Source: Neoconidiobolus thromboides FSU 785
Lineage: Eukaryota > Entomophthoromycota > Entomophthoromycetes > Entomophthorales > Neoconidiobolaceae
Reading direction: 5' to 3'
Length of the DNA: 64,000 nt
Assembly: GCA_025603075.1 (NCBI GenBank)
Contig: MU626269.1
Location: forward strand, 124,001 to 188,000
Part shown: in pieces, positions 36,831 through 48,779 of the stretch
How positions within the stretch are numbered: the stretch's first letter is position 1
How the letters are laid out: every line of letters begins with the position of its first letter
Position numbers and translations under genes: made by a program
The notes under the pieces: generated by a model
What the model was told of the DNA's origin: nothing
Database searches by the model: none
Seen by the model: only the letters and a program-made list of their open reading frames with translations

Positions 36831-37510
36831 ATGATGATATTTTTACCGAGAAATTCCAAGAACCCGAGTGAAAATACATCCTTTCAAAACTTAAAGTTCA
36901 GTATTAAAAACTATAATCAACATTGTAATTTAACTATAACATTATCATTTTGATGAATAATGTTTATTATTTTAATTGATAAAATTCCAATACTTTCCAC
37001 ATTCGTAATAACAAATAAAGAAGTATTATCAATTGATTTTTATTTATGATTATTATTTAAGCTTTATTTGATGCCATGTCGTGAATTAATTAAATCAATT
37101 CCCTAAAAATTTATGAATGATATTGAAACTTGCCCTCTTCGGACCTTAAGCTATGATTTGAATAACCCAGCTATATATGATATTTAGCAGACAAAGGCAG
37201 GATTCAGACTTAGATAAGTAGATCATTATATCATCTAATGATATTGCCTAATATAGCATATTTGGTTTTTGTTGCCTAATATTATATAAAATTTATTAAA
37301 ATAAAATAGTTAATAGCTGAAATATATAATAGTATTTTTTTAACTTTACAACATCGATTTTATGTTGACTTAAATTTTGGATTAATTTAAAAGTATTGAA
37401 CTTATTTATTAATGAATAAATAAAATAAAATCGAAACTTTAATATTATATCTAAATTCTTAATAATAATATATATTAAATTATTTAGGTAAGATACTAAG
37501 TGAAACAAAT
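36831..37510. other. Intergenic, no gene seen
   Basis: AT-rich DNA up to tRNA-Val. No supported frame. Confidence 0.5.
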
Positions 37511-37584
37511 GTTTCCGTGGTGTAGTTGGTTATCACATCTGTCTAACACACAGAAGGTCTCCAGTTCGAATCTGGACGGAAACA
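37511..37584 (+). tRNA. tRNA-Val (AAC)
   Basis: Canonical cloverleaf. The acceptor GTTTCCG pairs with CGGAAAC, followed by discriminator A. The D arm is GTGTAGTTGGTTATCAC; the anticodon loop CTAACAC sits between TCTGT and ACAGA (AAC); the T arm is CCAGTTCGAATCTGG. No intron. Confidence 0.97.
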
Positions 37585-38189
37585 AATGATTTTTTTTCTT
37601 TGGTTGAATAATTAATATTGACTTGGTGTATTTTTAACAGTTATTAATACTAAAATTTTTAATCCCAATTTGAATTTGTGAGCTTGCATGAGTATACAAA
37701 TAAGTTGCCCACTTACTAGCAGTTAGAGTAAAAATACTGATGATTGGGCAAATAATTCACATACCCATACCAGCTTAAATCAGAATCATTCAGCATTAAA
37801 ATAATATGTATAGTTATAGAATTACATTTAGTTAATCTTTATTTTATTTATAGAACTTATTTTATTTAACAGAACTAATTATTATATGGGGATGTATTTT
37901 TGTATTTAAGAATTTTACTAATAATTTTTCCATTCAAATAGTGCTCAAAAAATGGAAAAATAATGAAATCAAAAAAAAACAGCCTCATATCTTAAATCTT
38001 AAATCATTCGTTGGTAAATAGTTTAATAATCTATATATTTAAACAATCTATATATTTAAACATAACCCTTGTAATAAATATTGACTTTATAACTAAGCTT
38101 TAAATGTTATCCCTGTTTATGTTATTATCGTGATGTACTTCTGGCTGTTCAATGAATTAACTAAAAGTCTATTACAGTATTTATTTACC
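37585..38189. other. Intergenic with one MITE
   Basis: Holds the element at 37884-37990 and a direct duplication of about 17 bp (AATCTATATATTTAAAC) near 38029-38061. Otherwise nothing was seen. Confidence 0.5.
37884..37990 (+). mobile_element. MITE-like element, copy 20
   Basis: Full-length plus-orientation copy of 107 bp, with left end ATATGGGGATGTA and right end AGCCTCATAT. It lies 300 bp downstream of tRNA-Val. Confidence 0.9.
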
Positions 38190-38421
38190 AGATCAAAAGA
38201 TAATAAACTGGATAACATTAATAGTATTGATACAATAAATATCCCAAGGTTTATAACCAATCAAATGTTTAAATTCTGAGATCCACCAATTGTTCTTGTT
38301 TTTCAACTATATCTACATTTATCTAAAACCCACAAGGTTCAAATTTACTAAAAACTTTCCTCCCTAAAAAAAAGTAAAAACATAGTATTTGTCCCTAGGG
38401 GCAACCTTAGGGACACTTGAC

Positions 38422-38452
<31 letters not shown>

Positions 38453-38515
38453 GGCCCCTGCACAAGGATGACACGTAAATCTTGAGTGGACACCCTCTTC
38501 GGAGGACTTTTTTTT
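38190..38515 (+). repeat. Inverted duplication carrying U6, arm 1
   Basis: U6 plus about 200 bp of upstream DNA matches the reverse complement of 48684-49015 with scattered substitutions (shared TTAATAGTATTGATACAATA, AAGGTTTATAACCAATCAAA, CACCAATTGTTCTTGTTTTT). Similarity fades around 38190. Confidence 0.88.
38391..38511 (+). ncRNA. U6 spliceosomal snRNA, copy 1
   Basis: The conserved core is intact: AAAATTGGAACGATACAGAG (with the ACAGAGA box that pairs with the 5' splice site), AAGATTAGCATGGCCCCTGC (AGC triad and U4-pairing region) and AAGGATGACACG. The 5' end forms a stem GTCCCTA/TAGGGAC, and transcription would stop in a run of eight T's (38508-38515), as for RNA polymerase III. Unusually, the 3' end forms a CCTC-TTCG-GAGG hairpin just before the T run. 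No intron is present. It is the catalytic RNA of the spliceosome, serving the many introns seen here. Confidence 0.96.
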
Positions 38516-38767
38516 ACATTGAGTTTTAGGGATGATAAAAGTAAATGTGAGGAAAAAGTAATAGAATGTGAAGTGATAACAAGAGTTCAAATTCATTTTC
38601 AAAAAAAGGTAGCTAAAATAAGCATCTATTTTTTTATGAAGTTTTTTTGTTATCAAAAACGTATTAGAAATAGGGCTAGTAATTATTTTTTTTAATGAGA
38701 TAATATTTTGATAGTAATAAATTAAAAACAAACGCTTTAAAGCAAACTTTTTATTTCCAACTTATCT

Positions 38768-39862
38768 TCATTCTGTAACCCTCCTATTAGCCACTTGGGA
38801 AGGAAATGTAATATCCACGACTCTAAAAGGATCTGGTGCATTCCATTCACAATACGAAATACTGCCTTTTTTCTTTTTGGAATCTAAATCATTATAACAT
38901 GGTTTTTCTACTCCAATTCTAGCTTCATAGACTTTACGATGACTACGAATAGTACAAATAATTACAGTAACTATAATAGCTATAGTTATAATAAGACTTA
39001 ATATTATACTTAGTATTAAAATCAATTGATCATTTTTAGATGAGGGTGGAGAGGGCGTAATGGTTGGTATTGATATCGTAGTTATTTGCTTTTCATTAGT
39101 TATTAAATTTAAATTAGTTTTAATATTTAAATTTAATGTAGTTAAATTTTCATGTTTATTGAAATAACATAGACTTTCTTTAGGTTGATAATTGGACAAT
39201 GTTAAGTTTAACGTGGTAGCTTCAAAAGTGTTAATATTCCATAATGTAAAATTGGAGTTATTGATATATGTTAATAAATTATCCGAATCTAATATTAATA
39301 ATTGCTGGTCAATGTTATTATTTATAATCAATTTGCTATTTCCTTGTTTTATTATGGAATACCCTAAATGACTATCTAAACTCACCCCATCTATTACATT
39401 GATTTGTAAACTCTTTAAATCTAATTGTATTAAACTAGAGTTTGATTTTAACATACCATATATTGACATTTGCTCTTTATCATTAAATTTAGTATCTAAT
39501 ACCCAGTCGATCTCATTATCCAAAGTTTTAATATTAATATCATCTCCTTGTAATCTCAATATTAAATTATTACTTAATAATAATTTATTTTGATCATTAA
39601 CTACTTTAACTTTCCATAAAGAATCTTCAATAGATAATTGAGATAAAGAATATGTATTTAATTTATTTATTATATCTGAGTCCATTTCAATTTTGTATTC
39701 ATTAATCACTTGTTCTCTTTTATCATAGGAATATAAATAATTATCACCTTCTACTGGATTATTACAACCTAATATTATCTCTTTATTACGATCATTATGA
39801 TTGATTGATAATTGTAATGTTGGTAATATATACATAAATAATGCTAATAATCTAAATAACAT
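38768..39862 (-). CDS. Kelch-like type I membrane protein (364 aa)
   Basis: Single exon. Signal peptide at residues 1-18; an extracellular region of about 260 residues with repeated beta-strand patterns and several N-glycosylation sequons; a Pro/Ser/Thr stalk (TITPSPPSS); one transmembrane segment at about 282-306 (LILILSIILSLIITIAIIVT); and a 58-residue cytosolic tail with a KKKK stretch. The layout matches the protein at 43096 (signal peptide, propeller-like ectodomain, single membrane span, short tail), so the two may be distant relatives. Classic kelch GG motifs are worn here, so the fold is an inference. It could be a cell-surface receptor or adhesin. It ends about 250 bp from the U6 terminator, in convergent orientation. 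Confidence 0.75.
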   Translation of the reverse strand: MLFRLLALFMYILPTLQLSINHNDRNKEIILGCNNPVEGDNYLYSYDKREQVINEYKIEMDSDIINKLNTYSLSQLSIEDSLWKVKVVNDQNKLLLSNNLILRLQGDDINIKTLDNEIDWVLDTKFNDKEQMSIYGMLKSNSSLIQLDLKSLQINVIDGVSLDSHLGYSIIKQGNSKLIINNNIDQQLLILDSDNLLTYINNSNFTLWNINTFEATTLNLTLSNYQPKESLCYFNKHENLTTLNLNIKTNLNLITNEKQITTISIPTITPSPPSSKNDQLILILSIILSLIITIAIIVTVIICTIRSHRKVYEARIGVEKPCYNDLDSKKKKGSISYCEWNAPDPFRVVDITFPSQVANRRVTE

Positions 39863-42800
39863 CTTAAATAATAATTTACAATAAGAATAATAAAGTCTAA
39901 AAATTGAATAAATTTTGTTTCTATTGTACTTGAATCTATTTTTTTATATAAATATTTTAACTACCCTTCATTCTGTAAAGGGGTAGTTACTAGTGGGGAA
40001 AGAAGAAATTTAATTTCATCCTGGAGTTAAAAATGGGGTAAAATGAATTTTAAATTTTTCTTTATTCTTTATCTATGTTAATAGAGTATTAAGGAATAAT
40101 AAGATTTAATGAATATATAATTGTTTTAATTTATTTAATTTTTAATAATGTTTTAATTTATTTTAATAGTTTATTTATTATTATTTATTTAATTTGATTT
40201 GATTTTATGTTTTAATGACTTTTTACTTTTAGTTTCCAACATTAAAATAATTTTCATTCAAATATCTAAATTTAGTTTGAAAATACCTAAAAACAAAAAG
40301 GAGTGAGAATAACTTTTCTTAAAAAATTTCATCCAACCCACCTTAAATCCGTATCATTAAAATAAGTAGCTACAACTGTTGCAATTGGTTTGTGATAAAA
40401 TTAACTGCTCATTTAGAAAACATTGACACTAAAATTTGATTATAACATAACGAATAGCTTTAATAAGTTAGATGCATAAATAGTTTAATTGCAAAAATTA
40501 TTACTAGAAATATCTTAAAAGAGTTGTAATAATGTATCCTTATTCAAACTCTCCTAATTAAAAAAAAGTATGAGGTATCCCTGTTTTTTTATTTAGTTTT
40601 AAGATATTATTTGATACTATTAATCATAGAATGAGTATGTTTTAACCCCTTCTATAGTTTTATTATTGTTGGGTTTATTAGAGTTTTTGATTTTATTCAA
40701 AGGAATTATTTTATTTTTTTGTATTTTATAAATACATGTCGAGGATAGCAATTATTTAATAAGGATTCGAATTTAATATAATACTTTGGAAGACAAGTTA
40801 GAACTAAACTACAGATTAGACAACAAGTGAGTTTCAACAATTCAGAGAGTTGATATTAAATAACTTAATAAGTTATTAGTAATTACTTCATCTTCTTTTT
40901 AGAAGAACAATTTATAGTCTGTGAAAAATCGAAGTCAAAACCCTGTCAGTTATGGGTAGATAACGACTTGAAGCATTTAAGCACATAACGGAATTAATCT
41001 ATTTTTTCAACAATATTTTTAGCTATTTCATTAAATATATTGTCAAGTTTATATTTAGTTTAAGAAATAAAACGAGATTTTAGCTTCAATAATTGTTGTA
41101 AACTTTTATACTTTTACTATATTCAATTGAATTAAAATAATAAATCTTCATTTTAAAGTTTTTATTTTTATTTGAATCGAACATTTTTCAGTTATGTTTA
41201 TTATATTAAAAAACAAATAAACTATACAATTACTAGCTTTTTTTACTGAGCTTATAGAATCGGATTTGGAATAAAAAGATCAATATTAACAATATTAAGA
41301 ATCATATTATTTTTGTTAAACTTCTTAAACTTCTCCCTTTCATTACTCAACTTTCCCAGAAGTATTAAAAAGGAATACTGGTTGATTGATTTATAACTCT
41401 TTTAATTTAAAATCAAACTTTTTCTATATTTTAGTTTTTTCACTAAAATATTTCTTTGTTTAGATTGAAATTACCAGATCACTTAACTTTAAAATTTACA
41501 AAACACTTACCTTTGTATAAAATTTCTAATACTGTTTTGTTTTTGTTTCAATTTTATAAAATTACATTTTGCTATTTATTTTACCTTTACTTCCTATTCT
41601 GCTAAAGTTGAAAATTCGATTAATTTTGAAATGTTATAGAAAATAAAAATTCAATGGGATGTTAAATGTAAGATACTAGACATATTCACTTACGTGATAC
41701 ATATTAGATATCATGAAAATATTAGAATGATTTTGTTTTAATAAATATAAAAGTTAAAGTATAAGAATAAAGATAAATAACTTAATTCATTAATTATTTA
41801 TTAATACAGCATAGAATATGGAGTTTGAATATTTAGCAATCTAAAAAAGAAAAAATAAGTAACCATAATCAAAAATGTTTTGATCATTAAATTTAAAAGA
41901 TCAGACATCCAAGGAAGGTAATTGAAGTCCGTCATTAGGATACTTTTTATACGATAAAAGATAACTCAACTAAAGTTTCAGGAACACTCTTATTTCTAAG
42001 AAGCTCAACTTGCCCTCTAGGAATTTTTCTTAAATCAAAAAGTAATAATTTTCCTTACGGTGGAAACTGCGAAGTTTGAAACGAATCAATCATCATTTCG
42101 ATATTGGAGTTACAAGTAAAAAAGATACTTACCATTTAGTTTAAATTAACGACACCCAAGTAGTTTTGTTACATATTTACAAGTAATTTATTAGTCATTA
42201 GACAATATTATCTATAAAAAAGTATGTTAATAAATGAACTTAAAACAATTAAGATGTATTTTATAATAATTAATCAGTAGGTCAACTGGCTAAAGTTACA
42301 TCCCTCTCAGCAAAGAGGGAGCTTGGTTATCAACATGATCGATATGATAAATATTGAAGACAAATGGTTTTTTCATCACTTTGATAAAATTGAATTGAAA
42401 TTGAGAAAATTACTTACTTTTAATCAACTATGGGGGATAACGAAGACATTGGATTAACCCTTACAGAACACAATAAGGTGCTTTTGTAAAATGTTAAAAC
42501 TGTAAAGTTAAATTGAAAAATTAGACTTCTTTTATACTTTTTAGTAGGATTAAGTTCATTTGAATTACCCCTGTAAGCCAAATAGAAAGCTTTTAATTGG
42601 TGGAAAAAATTTTGCTCACTAAAAGATTTGGATTATTAAAGTTAAAAATTGAAATTTAATTGGTTGATGATTGGCTTTAAGAGAATCGATAAAAATGTCA
42701 ATGGGATTTTATTTAAGAATAAATAATAGATTGAAAAAATTCAAAATGAATTGAAGCTTTAAGAAATTTATCAAATCCAAATTTTTAAGAATTTGAATAT

Positions 42801-43095
42801 TAAAACGTAATGAATTCCACTTTTTATCAATTCTAATTTAAAAATTTAATGACTCTATCAAAAAGAACATCCAAAAAATCAAATTCACCAAATTTAGTAA
42901 TTTCAAGTTCTTATATACTTTAAATAAATGATAATAATAGGATCTATTAATTAATTGAATTAATTAATGATAAATACCATAAAATAGTTTAATACAAATA
43001 AATAGGAGAATTAATCACTTATTTAACAATAACTTTTAATTTCTATTTTTTCAAATACTTCCACATCACTCCTCACATCGTCAACTTAACATAAT
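39863..43095. other. Long intergenic region between two kelch-like genes
   Basis: 3.2 kb between the divergent kelch-like genes. No MITE copies. A few short frames (for example 40899-40987) are uninterrupted but unrecognised. A tRNA-like stem near 42265-42335 was considered and rejected. Confidence 0.45.
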
Positions 43096-44502
43096 ATGAG
43101 CTATAAATTAAGTTTATTATTTCTCTTTCTTAGTCACTTTTCATCAATAGTAAGTCAATTAGGCGATGAATTTAGTTTTGGCAGTTGTAATTTAGTTAAA
43201 GATCAAATTTATTATTTTGGTGGAAAACAGCAAAGTATAAAAGAGAATTCAACAGAAGATAACAATACAATCATTAAATTAATGTTAAAAAATCATATGA
43301 ATATTAATCAACCTAAAAGTATTCGAATTGAACAAAAGAAACAGGAACTCAAACTAGGTAGTAAAATAAAAAGTCAATCAATTGAAGATAAAATATATTT
43401 ATTTGGTGGAGAAAATGTAAAATTTGAAGAATGTTTCAAAGTATATGATATCAAGAAGGATAAATTAGAAACAATTCAACCCTTTGATAAGAGGGAATTA
43501 TTTTCAGATATTCAATTAAAAAAAGATACATGTATTACTTCATTTATAATGGAAGCTAATAAAGAGAATATTATATTAATTGGCGGTAAATATAAGGATA
43601 ATAAAAATAAAGAATATTTAATAAATAAAATAATTAATTATAATATTAAGTCAAAGAAATGGAGTTTATTTAAAACTAATTTTACAACAACAGAAGCAAC
43701 ATCAGTTTTATATCAAGATCAAATCTATTTATTAGGTAATAAAGGATTAGATAATAAATTAATGTTTGGCTTAGATAAATTAGTTAGCTATAATTTAAAA
43801 AATAATAAAATTAATATAGAACAAATTGAAGTTAATATAAAAGAAACGGATTTTACACCAGTTAATTCTATTTTAATTAAAGATCAATGTATATTATTTG
43901 ATAATAATAAATATTCTTCATCAATAGTTATATATGATTTTAAAAAGAAGAATTATATAATAAAACAAATATTAGGTTATAATTATAATAATAGTTGTTT
44001 AATTCAATATAAACAATATATTATTAATTTATTTGGTAATTTAAATAGAAATAATCCATTGAATTTACAATTCATAAATACTAATCAATATCAGTTTAGT
44101 AATCAATTAATATTAGAAGAGAATTCAATTTCAATAAAAGATAATAATACATTAATTAAGCGTAATTTTACAACTGAAGATATTAAAATAACTCGATATG
44201 ATATAGCAGATTCCTCATTAGAACCTGGTTTAATTATGACGATTTCCTTTGTTTCTATTTTTGCAAGTTTATTAGTTGCTTTTATTATAACAGTATTATT
44301 ATCAAATCCAGTAGATAAATCTAATTTTAGTTATAATCAATCTTTAAATTTTAGTAAACATAATTTATCAAATAATAATATTAATATAATTAAGAATGAA
44401 GAAAATAGTCAAGATATGAATGATTATTTAAATTGGTTAAATCAACCTAATAATAATAATAATACATTAAATATTCCTTTAGATACTTTAAATAAAAAAT
44501 AA
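43096..44502 (+). CDS. Kelch-repeat type I membrane protein (468 aa)
   Basis: Single exon. Signal peptide at 1-20 (LSLLFLFLSHFSSIVS). The ectodomain shows five or six kelch-like blades with the pattern (K/Q/E)DxIYxFGG: QIYYFGGKQ, KIYLFGGEN, IILIGGKYK, QIYLLGNKG, and weaker ones later, consistent with a beta-propeller. One transmembrane helix lies at about 379-402 (LIMTISFVSIFASLLVAFII), followed by a 66-residue Asn-rich cytoplasmic tail. It is probably a plasma-membrane protein with an outward propeller; the ligand is unknown. It sits 215 bp upstream of the D-2-hydroxyglutarate dehydrogenase gene on the same strand. Confidence 0.85.
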   Translation: MSYKLSLLFLFLSHFSSIVSQLGDEFSFGSCNLVKDQIYYFGGKQQSIKENSTEDNNTIIKLMLKNHMNINQPKSIRIEQKKQELKLGSKIKSQSIEDKIYLFGGENVKFEECFKVYDIKKDKLETIQPFDKRELFSDIQLKKDTCITSFIMEANKENIILIGGKYKDNKNKEYLINKIINYNIKSKKWSLFKTNFTTTEATSVLYQDQIYLLGNKGLDNKLMFGLDKLVSYNLKNNKINIEQIEVNIKETDFTPVNSILIKDQCILFDNNKYSSSIVIYDFKKKNYIIKQILGYNYNNSCLIQYKQYIINLFGNLNRNNPLNLQFINTNQYQFSNQLILEENSISIKDNNTLIKRNFTTEDIKITRYDIADSSLEPGLIMTISFVSIFASLLVAFIITVLLSNPVDKSNFSYNQSLNFSKHNLSNNNINIIKNEENSQDMNDYLNWLNQPNNNNNTLNIPLDTLNKK

Positions 44503-44717
44503 GTTAATTAAATAAAATATTATTATTTTATATTTATATATATTATATATATTATATTTATTCTTTTTTTATTTATTTTTATCTTTATTTTTAATAGTTT
44601 TATTTAGTAAATAATACGAATTTAATGATTAATTTTAATTCACTAAAAAATGACTACATCATTTAATAAACCCAAAGGTTGATTCTTTTTTTCATTCCTT
44701 CTTAAAAAGAAAAGAAA

Positions 44718-46915
44718 ATGTTATTAAAACGTCTACAATCTCATTCAACACTAGTAAAACGTAACTTTCAACCGAAATCTTACTTTCGATTCATCCATAA
44801 TATTCCACTTTCTAATCATATTAATCAATTTGAATCTATACTTTCATCAACACAAATAATTTATAATGATAAAGAAAGATTATCTACTTATAATTTAGAT
44901 TGGATGGGTAAATATATTGGAAATTCTTCTTTAGTATTATTACCTAAGACTACTCAACAAGTATCTGAAATATTAAAATATTGTTATGAAAATAAGTAAG
45001 TTATTATAATAAAATAATAAAATAATAAAATAATGAATTAATATTAATGATGATTTTTATAGTTTACCAGTAGTACCCCAAGGAGGTAATACTGGTTTGG
45101 TTGGTAAGTTATAACTTGGTTTTCATTTAATGTCTATTAGCTCTCTTATTTATTTATCCCTCTTTTACAGGAGGCAGTGTTCCTATTGGAGAAGAGATCA
45201 TCTTATCTTTAAGTAAAATGAATAAGATTTTAGATATTGATACAGTAAGTGGTAACATAACATGTGAAGCTGGATGTATATTGGAAACTTTAAATACAAC
45301 TTTAAATAAAAATGGATTAATGATGCCACTAGATTTAGGTGCTAAAGGAAGGTAAGTTTTAAAATAAAAGCTAGATTTTCTGATTTATTATCATTTAAAT
45401 GGATTAATTAATTTTTTAAAATGTTGTTTATTCTGATCAATATTATATTATATTAATGAATATATTATTTATTTTAGTTGTCAAATTGGGGGTAATTTAT
45501 CCACTAATGCAGGTGGATTAAGGTATCTTCGATATGGTTCTTTACATGGTAATATATTAGGCTTAGAAGTGGTAAATAGTTATTACTCTATACTTTATTA
45601 AATCAAATTAAATTAAATTAATATAGGTATTAGCTAATGGGACTATATTAAATAATTTATCTACATTAAGAAAAGATAATACAGGTAAATAAAATAATAT
45701 ACAATAATCATACTTAATAATAATATATTTGTTTTATAATTAAAATTATATAGGTTATGATCTTAAACAATTATTTATTGGTTCAGAAGGTACTCTTGGT
45801 GTTATAACAAAAGCTTGTCTAATTACTCCACCATTACCAAAGGTAATATTAAATTAATAATATATTAATGATAGTATAAAATAGAATAAAATTACATTAT
45901 AGGCCATCAATATAGCATTGTTGGGGATTCATGATTTTTCAAAAGTAATGGAATGTTATAAATTAACTCGAAGTTATTTAGGAGAAATATTATCAGGTAA
46001 ATACTATTATCTATATTCTATTATTCTATTATTCTATTATTCTATTATTCTATTATTCTATTATTCTATTATTTATTTTATTATTCTATTATTTTTATAT
46101 ATTAATTATTTAATATTTCAATTATTTAGCATTTGAATTTTTTGATCAAGATAGTTTAAGTTTAGTTAAAAAAAACTTTAATTTACCCTCTCCGTTAACA
46201 GATGATTTTCCATATTATATTTTAATTGAAACTCATGGCTCAAATAAAGAACATGATGATGAGGTAAATATTATATTAGTTATAATATTTATATTTATAT
46301 TTATTTTAGAAATTAAATAAATTATTAGAAGTATTAATGGAAAAAGAAATAGCATCAGATGGTACATTAGCACAAGATTATCAACAGGTAATTTTAATTT
46401 AAAATAATCATACATAATTGATAATTAATATAATCAAGATGAATAAATTATGGAAATATCGAGAAGATATCTCTGAATCTGTTGTTAAACATGGGCAACC
46501 TTATAAATATGATTTCTCTGTACCTTTACCCTATTTTTATGAAATTGTGTTAAAAGTAAGAGAATATCTCAAATCTAAAGGGTATTATTTAGGTTATAAT
46601 CATCCAGGATCTCCAGTAAATGGGGTAGTTGGATTTGGACATATCGGTGATTCGAATTTACATTTAAATATTACTGTGGATAGAAAGTATTTGAAAGAAA
46701 ATGAAAATTTAGATTTTAAAAAAGTATTAGAACCTTTTGTATTTGAACTAGTAAATAAATATAAAGGTTCAATTTCTGCTGAACATGGTATGGGTCAACA
46801 AAAAAATAAATTTATGAATTATTCTAAGAGTGAACAGAATATTGAAATAATGAAATCGATTAAAAAGTTGTTAGATCCGAAAAATATATTAAATCCAAAC
46901 AAAGTATTACCTTGA
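44718..46915 (+). CDS. D-2-hydroxyglutarate dehydrogenase (FAD), mitochondrial
   Basis: Ten exons: 44718-44995, 45063-45103, 45171-45351, 45478-45571, 45627-45684, 45754-45842, 45903-45996, 46130-46263, 46310-46387, 46439-46915. All introns are GT..AG and the frame is kept; 507 aa. It oxidises D-2-hydroxyglutarate (or D-lactate in Dld-type relatives) to the 2-oxo acid, passing electrons from FAD. The N-terminus is basic with no acidic residues, like a mitochondrial presequence. FAD-binding marks: [14 protein letters not shown] (about 98-111) and [12 protein letters not shown]. The C-terminal half has [13 protein letters not shown] with metal-binding His417 and His424, SAEHGMGQ (Glu464) and a [13 protein letters not shown] end. 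Length and motifs fit D2HGDH/Dld2 better than bacterial D-LDH. Confidence 0.93.
46015..46073. repeat. 8 bp tandem repeat in D2HGDH intron
   Basis: About seven tandem units of TTATTCTA inside the seventh intron of the D2HGDH gene. It probably varies in length between strains. Confidence 0.9.
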
Positions 46916-46992
46916 GATTCAGAATTTTTTTTGCTAAAAATGAAATAAACAAATTTATCAAAGAACAGAATAAATCAATATGATTTTTATTT

Positions 46993-48198
46993 TTATAAAT
47001 TTTCCCAAAATTTTAATATTCCTTTAGAATACATTTGAAATAATGGAATACTATCATGTGTGGCATTTTTAACTTTAATAAATGCTAATTTTCTATCTTT
47101 TAATCTAAAATATTCTCCAACTGCTTCTTCTTTTTCAAATTTCCAATCTACTTTTTTAATATCTTTACTCTCATTAACTAACACTTCATCTTTCAATTGA
47201 ATTCCATGCTTTACTGGAATTAAATCATCTTTTTCTCCATGAAGAATTAATGTAGGTGACTTGATAGATTTAATAATCTTTTTCGTATCAAAAGGATGAT
47301 TGATTAAAGGGCTAACCTTGTTTTTTAACCATGGACTAAACATAACTGGATATAATAAAGGCACTACTCGAAATAATTTATATTCATACATAGCATCTGG
47401 AATGGAAGTATATGGAGCGGATAATACCAAAGATTTTGGTGATATACTCTTATCATTTAGATATTTAGTTAACTTACTAGCTACTCCAGTACCCAATGAA
47501 TGACCCATAATAGTAATTTGAGATTGTTTGACTCCTTTTTTAATGAGAAATTTCCATAGCGATAGACTATCCATAAAAAGACCCACTTCACTTGGTTTTC
47601 CTTCGGAATCGCCAAATCCACGATAGTCAAGGACAAGGACTTGGGTATGAAGGTTCAATGAGAGGTCAATATAGCTTGGATAACGTACTGAAGAAGCGCG
47701 GTTACCAGCATTACCATGAAGGAAGAGGATGATGGGTAAATTTTCGTCAAGTAAACTAGTTTCAAAGAATTTTTGTTGATTGATATCTTCATCATTAATA
47801 GTATTATTTAATTTTAGTAATAAATTAGTTTTAACTGATTTTGGTATGAAATGATAAACACCTTAATATTGTTAAAGAAAATGGAATTAAAAAATAAATT
47901 AAATAAACTAATTTGCTTTTAAATTTACCTAATTTATAACCTTCACTTTGTATATAAAAATTAAAAACTTCTAAATCTTTGTGAATGGTAAAATTTGTTG
48001 GGTCCGATAATAATGATTTGGCCGGAAAATTTAACCAGTTGAGGTAGACTAGACCACCTTGGAAAGGTTCAAAGATTAAGATAACTAATAAACCCTAAGA
48101 AACAGAATTCTAAAATATAATTATTATAACTTAGGAGTAATATTTACGACATAAAGTAATAATGCTATTAAAATATGTTTTAAGGTATTGAAAAACAT
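46993..48198 (-). CDS. ABHD12/BEM46-type membrane alpha/beta hydrolase
   Basis: Three exons on the minus strand, 48198-48148, 48094-47929 and 47861-46993; 361 aa. An N-terminal hydrophobic segment (about 8-27, split by the first intron) should anchor it in the ER or another membrane. The hydrolase core has LPIILFLHGNAGNR (oxyanion region), LVLDYRGFGDSEG, nucleophile Ser194 in GHSLGTG, LILHGEKDDLIP (catalytic Asp at 284 or 285) and His341 in NATHDSIP. Relatives are lysophospholipid or monoacylglycerol lipases and the polarity-linked BEM46 of filamentous fungi. It is convergent with D2HGDH, 77 bp between stops. The small first exon rests on the frame and splice fit. Confidence 0.88.
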
Positions 48199-48683
48199 AA
48201 TTGAGAGATAAATTAAATAGATTCTAATTGATATCTTTAATCCCTTTTTTTTGAAGTGAGGTAAATTTCATCATCTAGAATTTAATTTGTTCCATTCTTT
48301 TAAAAAAATTTAAAGCTTGATACTGGATGATACTATAGCTCCTTTAAGAAAATTGATGTTATGATTTGTCAAAATACAACAAATAAGCATAGAAAGATTA
48401 GTTCAAATAATGAATTCTAAAAATTACTATTAGAAAGTTGAAACAGCTATAGTTAAAATAAATTTAATATTGCAAATCCATTTTATAGAATTCACTTTGT
48501 TTTCAGTACTATTTTTAAATATTAAACAAATAATAGTAATAAAAATTTAATATCCATAATATGAAACCTTATTGATTTCATAACTTGCATTCTATTAAAC
48601 TTTTATTCTTTTCAAAAACTCTATCTAACAATCTCTTTATAATATCATAAGCTACATCTATTTCCAATTCCGAGAACTCAATA
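48199..48683. other. Intergenic, no gene seen
   Basis: Promoter side of the hydrolase gene and 3' flank of U6 copy 2. Nothing else was seen. Confidence 0.5.
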
Positions 48684-48748
48684 TAAAAAAAAAGTCCTCC
48701 GAAGAGGGTGTCCACTCAAGATTTACGTGTCATCCTTGTGCAGGGGCC

Positions 48749-48779
<31 letters not shown>

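Noticed and set aside
38348-38731. A 127-codon minus-strand frame and a 69-codon plus-strand frame over U6
   Set aside because: They overlap the U6 gene and its flank and have no protein features.
42265-42335. tRNA-like hairpin (CCCTC..GAGGG with AGC/CAG in the loop)
   Set aside because: The loop has eight bases, there is no acceptor stem and no T-arm consensus, so it is at most a degraded tRNA relic.
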